Shown: piece after piece, positions 23,889 through 31,380 of the stretch
How the letters are laid out: each line of letters starts with the position of its first letter
Numbering within the stretch: the first letter of the stretch is position 1
From: Planctomycetota bacterium
GTDB lineage: Bacteria > Planctomycetota > MHYJ01 > WSZJ01 > JACPWG01
NCBI GenBank assembly: GCA_016197205.1
Contig: JACPWG010000111.1
Coordinates: forward strand, 1-64,000
Reading direction: 5' to 3'
DNA: 64,000 bases
Made by a program: the position numbers and the translations under genes
Notes under the pieces: generated by a model
Told to the model about the DNA's origin: nothing
The model's input: only the letters and a program-made list of their open reading frames with translations
Databases searched by the model: none

Positions 23889-25603
23889 ATTTGCACGCAA
23901 ACCTCGACGAACACGGTTCTCGGTCCGCTTCGCAGCACAAACTTCCGGTTGCGAGCAGCGTTCCTGGGGGCGCGGGCCTCCCGCCTTCGCTCGCTCGACG
24001 CGAGCTACGGAGCGCAGGCCGGCCCGCGCGAAGCGCCTCACGATGTCGTCCCGCGGCGCCGCTTCCCAGCGAAGCACACGGCCCGTGCATGGGCGTTGCG
24101 CCTCCCGGTGCCCGCCGTCGGCCCCTCCTGGCCTTGCTTCTCGCCTCCGCGGCCGTTGCGGCTTTGCCGGGCGACCTTCGCGCCGAGGATGTCCTTCTCT
24201 CCGGCGCGACCGTACACACCGTTTCCGGCGAGCCCCTCGCTCCCGGACAGGTGCTCCTGCGCGATGGAAAGATCGCGGGCGTGGGGAAGACCGTGGACGC
24301 ACCCGGCGCCGCGGTCGTGGACCTCGCGGGGCTGCACCTGTATCCCGGACTGCTCGCGGCCACGACCTCGCTCGGCCTTGCCGAGATCGGCGCCGTGCGA
24401 GCGACGCAGGACACGTCGGAGGTCGGCGCGTACAGCCCCGAGGTGCAGGCCTGGATCGCCGTGAACCCGGACTCCGAGTTGTTGCCGGTCGCGCGCGCGA
24501 ACGGCGTCACGCACGCCCTCACGCTCCCCATGGGCGGCATCGTGACGGGGCAGTCCGGCCTCATCTCGCTCGTCGGGTGGACCCCTGAGGACATGACGAT
24601 CCGCTCGCCGGTCGCGATGCATCTCTTCTGGCCGTCCATGGACCTCGACCTCACGCCGAAAGAGCTGTGGAAGCGCAAGGACGAGTGGAAGCCGCCCGAG
24701 AAGCAGGCGGAGGAGCGGCGGGCGAAATTGAAGGAGCTGGACGATTTCTTCGAGGAGGCCAAGGCCTACCAGAAGGCGCGGGAGGCATCGGCCGCGGGTG
24801 CGACGCCTGCACCAGGCGCCGGCGCCGCTCCGGGCCCGGGAGCTTCCGCGGCCCCCGCCGCCGGTGCCGGAGGAGGCCCCGTGGCCGACGCGGGGGGCGA
24901 GGCCGGCGCGCCACCGAAACCCGCGGTTCCCGCCGCCGCTCCGGCCGCCGCCCCCGCTGCCGGAAAAATGGGCATCCCGCAGGACCGCGCGATTCCCGCG
25001 TGGGAGGCCATGCTCCCCGTGCTCCGCGGCGAGCTGCAGGTGATGATCCACGCGGATGAAGTGCGTCAGATCAAGGCCGCGCTGGCCTGGGCGGAGACCC
25101 GTGGGCTGAAGGTGATCCTCGCCGGCGGTCGTGACGCGTGGATGGTGGCCGACCTGCTCGCGGCGAAAAAGGTCCCGCTCGTGTACGAGGCCACGTTCGA
25201 GCAGCCCGCGCGCGACTGGGAAGACTACGACGTGCACTTCAAGGCCCCGGCTGCGCTTGCCAAGGCCGGCGTGCTCTTCGCCTTTTCGCCGGGCATCGGC
25301 GCCTGGCACGCGGCCGAGGTCCGAAACCTGCCCTATCATGCCGCGCAGGCGATGGCCTTCGGCCTGCCGGCCGACGAGGCGGTGAAGGCGCTCACCCTCT
25401 ATCCCGCGCGCATCCTCGGCGTCGCCGACCGGCTCGGCTCGATCGAGGTCGGGAAAGAGGCGTCGCTCATCGCCGTGACCGGCGACGTGCTCGACATCCG
25501 TTCCAACGTCCGCCGGATGTGGATCGCGGGCCGGGAGGCGAGCCTCTCCAGCCGGCACACGCGGCTCTTCGAGAAGTACGACGGCCGGCCGCGGCCGAAG
25601 TAG
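23885..25603 (+). CDS. Exported amidohydrolase-like protein, probably non-canonical
   Basis: The 572-residue protein is coupled to the preceding gene through an ATGA overlap, with AGGAGG 7 bases upstream. It has the amidohydrolase start (VLLSGATVHTVSGEPLAPGQ, LLRDGKIAGVGKTVDAPG) and end (YPARILGVADRLGSIEVGKEA). At the first metal site it reads LYPGLLAATTS instead of D-x-H-x-H, so metal binding is doubtful. An Ala/Pro/Gly-rich insert (about 295-365) interrupts the middle. From the coupled start, the signal peptide (RRRPLLALLLASAAVAALPG) begins only after about 76 residues. Alternatively the internal ATG at 24089 is the true start, giving a normal leader and 504 residues. The 5' part carries a dispersed-repeat sequence. 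It may partner the larger protein. Confidence 0.75.
   Translation: MNLHANLDEHGSRSASQHKLPVASSVPGGAGLPPSLARRELRSAGRPARSASRCRPAAPLPSEAHGPCMGVAPPGARRRPLLALLLASAAVAALPGDLRAEDVLLSGATVHTVSGEPLAPGQVLLRDGKIAGVGKTVDAPGAAVVDLAGLHLYPGLLAATTSLGLAEIGAVRATQDTSEVGAYSPEVQAWIAVNPDSELLPVARANGVTHALTLPMGGIVTGQSGLISLVGWTPEDMTIRSPVAMHLFWPSMDLDLTPKELWKRKDEWKPPEKQAEERRAKLKELDDFFEEAKAYQKAREASAAGATPAPGAGAAPGPGASAAPAAGAGGGPVADAGGEAGAPPKPAVPAAAPAAAPAAGKMGIPQDRAIPAWEAMLPVLRGELQVMIHADEVRQIKAALAWAETRGLKVILAGGRDAWMVADLLAAKKVPLVYEATFEQPARDWEDYDVHFKAPAALAKAGVLFAFSPGIGAWHAAEVRNLPYHAAQAMAFGLPADEAVKALTLYPARILGVADRLGSIEVGKEASLIAVTGDVLDIRSNVRRMWIAGREASLSSRHTRLFEKYDGRPRPK
23963..24040. repeat. Dispersed GC-rich repeat inside the 5' end of a gene
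   Basis: This contains CCTGGGGGCGCGGGCCTCC, the same words as the inverted-repeat family at 48162-48396, followed by inverted GGCCGGCCCGCGC sequence. It lies between the coupled ATG at 23885 and the signal peptide of the second amidohydrolase-like protein. Confidence 0.6.
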
Positions 25604-25783
25604 AGCGGGCGGGCAGGCCATCGGGAGGTTGCGGGCTTGCGCCCGTCCACGCCCGCCCGCCGGCGGCGTCCGGGGTCCGGTGGCGTTTTTGAAACCGGAT
25701 GCACCGAGCGCTTCGCGCGGTCGAACTCCGTGCCCGATCGCGCGGGCCGGTCTGTACACGCGCAGTTTTGTTTTCGCTGGCCC

Positions 25784-28057
25784 CTACCGCGGCACCTGCT
25801 CCGGCCGCTGCGCTCCCTTGCGCCACAGCACCAGCACCCGCTGGCCGTGCAGCCAGTCGGTCGGGGGCAGCCAGCCCAGTCCGTCGCCGAGCGTGGCCAG
25901 AGGCTCGAAGCGGTCGGTGAGGTACGGGGACAGGATGACCGCGTGCGTCGTTCCGAAACTCCCCGACCAGGGGTTGCGGTCGATCGCGAGATTCGTCAAG
26001 AGCACGCAGCGCACGCCCGACGCCTCCATCCGCGCGACCAGGTCCAGCTCTTCGTCGCCCGTGATCCGATTGTGTCGCTGCCACATGTCCGTCCAGAGCG
26101 GGCTCCGCCGGCCGGTCAGGAAGAAGTAGATCGGCGCGTAGGGTACGACGACGAGCGGTTCGTCGGGCGCCGTCACGGCCTCCACGAACCGTGTCACGCG
26201 GAGGACGACGTCGGAATTTCCATCCGGCTCCACGTACAGGCGCAGGCGGGGATGGTCCGCGAACTGGACGTGCCGTCCCAGCTCGAGGGCGCAGGAGCTC
26301 AACACGAGCAGCGTGCCCATCACCCCCGCGGCCACCGCGAGGGCGGGCCGATCCCCGCCCGCCGGGTCGGCCCCCAGCCCGAACGTGGGGACGAGGCGCC
26401 GAACCGTAGCGCCGATCCCCAGGGTCGCGAGCAGGAGGATCGCGGGTGAAGAATAGTAGAAGAGGTTGTAGGCGAGGCCCGTGAGCAGGAATTCGTTGGA
26501 GGCGACGATCGCGACGAAGCCCAGCACGAGGCGGGGGAACGAGACCTCCGGGGCGCGCGTTCGACGAAGCGCAAACGCCGCTGCCTGCCACATCGTCCAC
26601 ACGAGGACGAGAAGGAAGGAGAGCTGCATCAGGAAGGGGCGGCCGAACCAGCCCGCGAACGTGTCCAGGTCAGCGGTCCACAGGCATTGAAGAAGGACGA
26701 GGAACACCCGTACGAGCGAGGCGAGAAACTCCCTGGGCTCGAGCGGATGCAACGCCGAGGCGTACGGGAAGGCGTGCGCGAGCCGACTGCCTTCGAGCGC
26801 GACGAGAAACGGCGCATAGAAGAGGAGCACGAGCCCGATCGTGGCGCCCCCCCAACGGAGCGGGCCGGCCACAGCGCGCGCAAAACGGACGCGAACCGCG
26901 GGCGAGCCCGGTTCCGCGACCGCGGCGTCCCCGCAGAGGGCCGCGGCGACCTCCGCGAGTGCGAGCGCGGCGCCGATCGACGCCGCGGAGTTCAGTTTCA
27001 CGGTTGCGCCGAGCGCGAGCGCGAGCACCGTCCGCCACGGCACCCGGCCGGGCCGTGCCGACGAGTGCCAGGCCAGGAAGCCGTCCACCGCGAGCGTGCC
27101 GGCGAGCGTGCAGGCGACGTGATTGTAGGCATGGTTCGCGAAGGCGACAAAAAAAAGCGTGAGGGCGGCGAACACGGCGGGTACGGGGGTGACCACGCGG
27201 AGGGCGAGGCGGTACAGCGCGAGCGACGCGAGCGAGAGCAGCGCGAAGTACCCTCCCTGGACCGCGGCCATGTGCACGCCGAAGAGCTTCATGACCCCGG
27301 CATAGAAGAAGGGCATGGCCGGCCCGTAGCCCCAGAGGAAGTCCCGGTAGGGGATTTCCCCGAGGAGGACGCGGTGATAACCGGCGAGGTCGTTGCCGAG
27401 ATCGCCGGAGAGGAGGAGCGCGCAGCGTTGCGCGTAGCAGGCGGAGAGGACCGCGACCCAGGCGGCAAGCAGGAGGCCGAGGAGGAGCGCCTCACGGTGC
27501 GGCGGAGCGGTCGCCGGTGCGGGTGCGGTGGCCGGGGGCGGCCCGGCGTAGCGCCGAGCCAGCCGCCGGTGACGATGTTGGAACAGGAGTCGGACGCAGC
27601 CGCGGGCGAGCGGTCCGAAGCCCGGCACGCGGGGGAGCACCCGCACCCGATCGACGATTTCGCAGCCGCCGGGAAGCGGCTCGACCCGGCGTTCGTGTTC
27701 CCAGTGACGCGCGAAGAGGAGGGTGGAGCGTTCGACGAACCTCCGCTCCTCGAGCACGACCGGGCGAACCCGCATGCGGTCCACCGGGAGGAAGCCACCG
27801 AGGAGGAGCGTGCCGGCGAAGAGCGGCGCGCCGGCGGGCCCGGGCGCGGCGCCTGTCGCGCCCAGGACGGAGGCGAGGTCTGAAATGCCAGGCGGCGCCG
27901 TCATGCGGAGCAGCGGACGCAATTCGTCGTTGATGCCGTCCAGCGAGGTCGCCGCGCGCCAGACGGCCGCGGGGTCCGCCGCGAGGCGCGAGCGGAACTC
28001 GAGCGGGGGCGCCTCCGCCAGGGGATCATTTCCTGTCGCGGCCGGAGCGTTTCGCAT
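25784..28057 (-). CDS. SRPBCC-like domain fused to a GT-C-type membrane glycosyltransferase
   Basis: The 757-residue protein has two parts. Residues about 18-170 read like a START/SRPBCC ligand-binding domain: FRSRLAADPAAVWRAATSLD, GINDELRPLLRMTAP, then strands and RVPGFGPLARGCVRLLFQHR. From about 190 to 600 there are around ten membrane helices. The first periplasmic loop is GDLGNDLAGYHRVLLGEIPY followed by RDFLWGYGPAMPFFYAG, the loop layout of GT-C (ArnT/PMT-like) enzymes that use polyprenyl-phosphate sugars. A soluble C-terminal domain (about 610-757) has a nucleotide- or sugar-binding look. Joining these two families in one chain is unusual. The start ATG has no strong ribosome site. Acceptor and donor are unknown. 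Confidence 0.8.
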   Translation of the reverse strand: MRNAPAATGNDPLAEAPPLEFRSRLAADPAAVWRAATSLDGINDELRPLLRMTAPPGISDLASVLGATGAAPGPAGAPLFAGTLLLGGFLPVDRMRVRPVVLEERRFVERSTLLFARHWEHERRVEPLPGGCEIVDRVRVLPRVPGFGPLARGCVRLLFQHRHRRLARRYAGPPPATAPAPATAPPHREALLLGLLLAAWVAVLSACYAQRCALLLSGDLGNDLAGYHRVLLGEIPYRDFLWGYGPAMPFFYAGVMKLFGVHMAAVQGGYFALLSLASLALYRLALRVVTPVPAVFAALTLFFVAFANHAYNHVACTLAGTLAVDGFLAWHSSARPGRVPWRTVLALALGATVKLNSAASIGAALALAEVAAALCGDAAVAEPGSPAVRVRFARAVAGPLRWGGATIGLVLLFYAPFLVALEGSRLAHAFPYASALHPLEPREFLASLVRVFLVLLQCLWTADLDTFAGWFGRPFLMQLSFLLVLVWTMWQAAAFALRRTRAPEVSFPRLVLGFVAIVASNEFLLTGLAYNLFYYSSPAILLLATLGIGATVRRLVPTFGLGADPAGGDRPALAVAAGVMGTLLVLSSCALELGRHVQFADHPRLRLYVEPDGNSDVVLRVTRFVEAVTAPDEPLVVVPYAPIYFFLTGRRSPLWTDMWQRHNRITGDEELDLVARMEASGVRCVLLTNLAIDRNPWSGSFGTTHAVILSPYLTDRFEPLATLGDGLGWLPPTDWLHGQRVLVLWRKGAQRPEQVPR

Positions 28058-28176
28058 GGGTGGTGTGCCGGTACACGGTGGGATTCAATCTGGTGGAGCG
28101 GGTTGGGTGGAAATCGAGCGGCATGGCCTCGATGATCGCCGTGGTTGGGCCGATTCCCGGCCACATCGGAGTTTCT

Positions 28177-28674
28177 TCAGGATTGCTTTGGCTTCGCCCC
28201 GAGCGGCTTTTCGAATTTCCTCTTGCTGAGAGCGTCCTCCAAGAACTGCGCCACACCGCGTGGGCGTTTGGTGAACGACCCAACGCCCCCCTCTGCGAGA
28301 ATCGTGAGAAGGACCGCCCGGAATAGCGTGGGAATCTGGACAGCGAGAGGTCCCCAATTCGCCCTGGCTGCCGGCTCCACTCCCTCCCGCGGCATAGCTC
28401 CCCCATGGAGTACACGATTTCGGACTCGATACAAGCGACCGTAGACTTGTACGGGAAGCGTCGTGTTGGGAAGTCTCCTGCCGCGACTGGATGCAGATCG
28501 CCAATCAATGGGCCGATAACTTCGGGTTCGAAGCCTACTCTCCGACCAGGGCACCTGCTTGATGACCGCCGTTTTCCCCGCCTCGACTGCCCGGGCCAGG
28601 CTGAGCGCAGGGATGGTCACCACCAAATCCCACTCGGCAATCGTACCCAAGCTGCCGCTACGGGCGTTCGTCAT
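28177..28674 (-). CDS. HEPN (Apea-like) domain protein at the end of the DISARM operon
   Basis: The start codon overlaps the drmC stop by 4 bp (ATGA), so the gene is translationally coupled to the defence operon. The 165-residue product has the HEPN hallmark R-X4-H as RNRVLH (85-90) in the context VYGRLYRVRNRVLHGGAMP, followed by a long helix (LAVQIPTLFRAVLLTILA). This is the arrangement of Apea-like HEPN domains, many of which are RNases in anti-phage systems. The first 70 residues are less regular and may be a shortened sensor part. It is not one of the core DISARM genes. RNA cleavage is inferred from the motif only. Confidence 0.65.
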   Translation of the reverse strand: MTNARSGSLGTIAEWDLVVTIPALSLARAVEAGKTAVIKQVPWSESRLRTRSYRPIDWRSASSRGRRLPNTTLPVQVYGRLYRVRNRVLHGGAMPREGVEPAARANWGPLAVQIPTLFRAVLLTILAEGGVGSFTKRPRGVAQFLEDALSKRKFEKPLGAKPKQS

Positions 28675-29501
28675 CGTGGGTCCACGCCCCTCAGCACTCC
28701 GTCCCGTTGCAGTCGCTCGAAGTGTTCCGCGACCCGCCGAGCCTGCTGACCACCTCGGAACAGCAGCCCCAGCTCCATGTTCAAATCCATCGCATGGCCC
28801 GTCAGGTTGGCACTCGACACGAGCAGCACCTGCTCGTCAGCCACGGCGCACTTTACGTGGAGTGACCCCCGTCGTCCGTGCTCGTCTTTCATCCGCCGCT
28901 CCAGTGGCCAGGAGAGCACCTGTGCCACGCGTGCGAGTTCGTCCCCGAGAGCGATCCGCGGGTCGAGCTCCATCCGGCCTTCGCTGGACTCGCGGTCTTC
29001 CAGGACCAGCGTCAGCCTAACGCCGCGGCGCGCCGCTGCCAGAAGCCCCTTGACCAATTCCGGCACACGGTAGGCTACGTAGGTCACCAGCAGGATGGAG
29101 GCGCGCGCCTCCCCGATCATTTCGAGAAGCGCTTGCTCGGTCCGACGAAAGCCGGTGCCCGGGGGCGTCGGACCGGTCCACACCAACTCCACGGCTTCCG
29201 ACGTGCGGAGCTGCTGGTGCGCCGCGCATGCGCCCCGCAGGGCCCATGCGATGGACCTCGGGGGCGCCGTCGCTTCCGGGGCGTAGGCCTCTCCGTCGTC
29301 AAGTATCCGCGCCACCGCGTCGCGGACCCCCGGTGGACCGCTCCTGGCCACGACACTCGCCGCATCCTGCACCTTCGCCCCCGCAGGCAAGCTCTCCAGG
29401 GCCGCAACGACTTCCGCGACGGCCTCTGGGGGAAGCTCGGTGGCCATCCGGACGACGCCCCGCAGAATTGCGTCCTCACGGCTCTTCCCCGGTTCACTCA
29501 C
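28671..29501 (-). CDS. drmC: DISARM protein DrmC, phospholipase D-like
   Basis: The 276-residue protein has a single phospholipase D HKD motif, HVKCAVAD (H215, K217, D222), followed by VLLVSSANLTGHAMDLNMELG, the usual PLD C-terminal half. The earlier part has an RTEQALLEMI helix and an ILLVTYVAY strand typical of DrmC. DrmC is the PLD-type accessory of DISARM; protection may not strictly need it. I start at a GTG that overlaps the end of drmB by 8 bp, with GGAGG upstream. An internal ATG 18 codons later is an alternative. The HEPN-like gene overlaps its stop. Confidence 0.88.
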   Translation of the reverse strand: MSEPGKSREDAILRGVVRMATELPPEAVAEVVAALESLPAGAKVQDAASVVARSGPPGVRDAVARILDDGEAYAPEATAPPRSIAWALRGACAAHQQLRTSEAVELVWTGPTPPGTGFRRTEQALLEMIGEARASILLVTYVAYRVPELVKGLLAAARRGVRLTLVLEDRESSEGRMELDPRIALGDELARVAQVLSWPLERRMKDEHGRRGSLHVKCAVADEQVLLVSSANLTGHAMDLNMELGLLFRGGQQARRVAEHFERLQRDGVLRGVDPR

Positions 29502-31380
29502 CTTTCGGCCCTCCGTCCCGGAAGAAGGGCGCACCCACCTGGACGACCGTCGGTACAAGCACCCATCGGTCCAGGTACTTGTTGCCGCGCTCGCACGACG
29601 TCTCCGGAGAGAACAGGCACGCATGGCAAGCTGCGCCGTGGAGGCCGACTCCCTGCTTCCAGGGATGGTGCTCCGCACACAATGGATCGGAGGCGCACAA
29701 CCTCATGCTATCCAAGGCTTGGTAGAGGTGCCGCCCGAGGGCGGCCGGACGGCCCAGGTTCACGAGGCCGCCGAGTGTGCCTTCGCTGTCAGGCGCTGCC
29801 GTGTACAGCAAGACTCCCGCCATCGGCCCGTGCTCCTCCTCGGGTCCCCTCGAGTAGATGCGCTCACGGATCCCGGCCGCCGCGTACCCGCACTCGATTG
29901 CGATCTGGCGCATCAAGGCGTGCGCCAAGCTGTGGAGCAGCACGTACCGGATGCCAGGGAACCCCTCGCTGGGGTCCGCGATGCCCCGAGCGATCCTCCA
30001 GCGCTTGTGAGCCTCCAGGAAGTCCGCCTCCCGATCCAGCACGCCGCGCTCCCCGCACCAGCCTGCAACCACTTCCTCCCTGAACTGGATGAAGATGCCC
30101 TCTCCTCGGACCTCCGTGGCCGGCACCCACGTGGGCGCTCCTCGCGAGATCGGCGCTCGAAGCTCCGGCGGAAGCTGGCCGACCTCCATGTGATCTCCAG
30201 GCGATTCCACTCGCGTGAAGCCGATCAGGGCCCGAACCTCCCGCAGGCGCTCGACGAGGACGACCCGTGCGAGCTCGGTCTGGAAGCTCGCGGGCACCTG
30301 CTCCTCCCGCAGCAAGAAATCCGAATTCTTCGGGGCCTTCGTTGGGTTGGAAAATGCCTCCCATTCCGGGAGCAGCAGGTCCGGCACGCCCTCCGTGGCC
30401 GGCACGGAGGCCTTCGGTCGCTCGGATTCGACAGCCTTCGCGACTTCCTCATCGCCGAAGCTCGTGAACGCCGACAACTGCCCGATCTGCCTCAAGAGGG
30501 TGATGTTCTGTGCGCCTTGCGTGTTCTTGAGTATCCCCCATTGCTCGCGCACCAGTTCAGCCAAGCGGTCCGCTTTCCCCTCGGGCAAGGATAGAGCCGA
30601 GAGCGTGATCGGAAACCAACTGTTGGAGGCGCCGAGGAGGATGCCCTTCATCCTCTGGTTGCAGCTTTCCTCGAAGTCCCTGAGATGGGGACGCCTGCCC
30701 CTGCAGTTGGGCATTTTCTTGTCCGCATCCTCGCCGAAGGCGTCGGCCATCGAACGACTGCGGCTGCACAGGTCGCACTTCATCATCACCCCGTGCACCG
30801 CTCCCGAGAGACCGCTCTCCCAAAGTCGGAGTTGGCCCTTGCATTCGGTCCCCTGATGCACGTATTCAATCCAAGGAAAATCATCGAGGTGCCCGTGAAC
30901 ACACGCGACCAGGAACCTTGCAGGGAGCACGCGCGGAGGCTTCCTCACGCGCGGACAGTTCTCGTGGACGTACTCCGCCCCACCGTTCCAGTGCGGCATC
31001 AGCTTTCGCTTGAACAGGCCGGAGCCCAGTGGCGATAGAAGCTCGCACCTCGGGCACCGCATCCAACGCGGAAAGGGGGCCACCGGAATGCCGATGTTCG
31101 CTCCCTCGTTGAACGGGTTCCCTACGCCGGCCGTGCTGTCCTCGGCAACCGGCGGCGACCCAAGCCGCTCGACTTGATCCCCGACCTCTCTGCGCACCGC
31201 GGCGAGAAGTCGTCCTTCGCGAAGCTCCCGGACCAGGTTCAGGTCCCAATCGTCGACCCCCATCACCATGACCGACAGGTGCGGGAGGTCCACGATGGCC
31301 CCGATGCCAAACGTGAACAGGAATTGGCTTGGGCGAATCTCTCCGATCTTCGGCGTGGTAACGGCCGGACGACTGCTCAT
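29494..31380 (-). CDS. drmB: DISARM protein DrmB (DUF1998)
   Basis: The 628-residue protein begins with the family pattern GEIRPSQFLFTFGIGAIVDLP. It carries several cysteine pairs that probably bind zinc (MRCPRCELLSP near 107-117, CDLCSRS near 200-206, and CHACL near the C-terminus). The DUF1998 region (GIRYVLLHSLAHALMRQIAIE, then LYTAAPDSEGTLGGLV) lies at about 465-560. DrmB forms a DNA-binding complex with DrmA. The ATG overlaps the drmA stop (ATGA), so the two are co-translated. All expected segments are present, so the protein looks intact. Confidence 0.93.
   Translation of the reverse strand: MSSRPAVTTPKIGEIRPSQFLFTFGIGAIVDLPHLSVMVMGVDDWDLNLVRELREGRLLAAVRREVGDQVERLGSPPVAEDSTAGVGNPFNEGANIGIPVAPFPRWMRCPRCELLSPLGSGLFKRKLMPHWNGGAEYVHENCPRVRKPPRVLPARFLVACVHGHLDDFPWIEYVHQGTECKGQLRLWESGLSGAVHGVMMKCDLCSRSRSMADAFGEDADKKMPNCRGRRPHLRDFEESCNQRMKGILLGASNSWFPITLSALSLPEGKADRLAELVREQWGILKNTQGAQNITLLRQIGQLSAFTSFGDEEVAKAVESERPKASVPATEGVPDLLLPEWEAFSNPTKAPKNSDFLLREEQVPASFQTELARVVLVERLREVRALIGFTRVESPGDHMEVGQLPPELRAPISRGAPTWVPATEVRGEGIFIQFREEVVAGWCGERGVLDREADFLEAHKRWRIARGIADPSEGFPGIRYVLLHSLAHALMRQIAIECGYAAAGIRERIYSRGPEEEHGPMAGVLLYTAAPDSEGTLGGLVNLGRPAALGRHLYQALDSMRLCASDPLCAEHHPWKQGVGLHGAACHACLFSPETSCERGNKYLDRWVLVPTVVQVGAPFFRDGGPKGE

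Noticed and set aside
22020..24302. Long minus-strand open frame across the amidohydrolase genes
   Set aside because: It is antisense to two genes with family signatures, a signal peptide and coupled starts.
28520..28550. tRNA-like GGTTCGAAGCC word
   Set aside because: No acceptor stem or cloverleaf around it; it lies inside the HEPN-like coding region.
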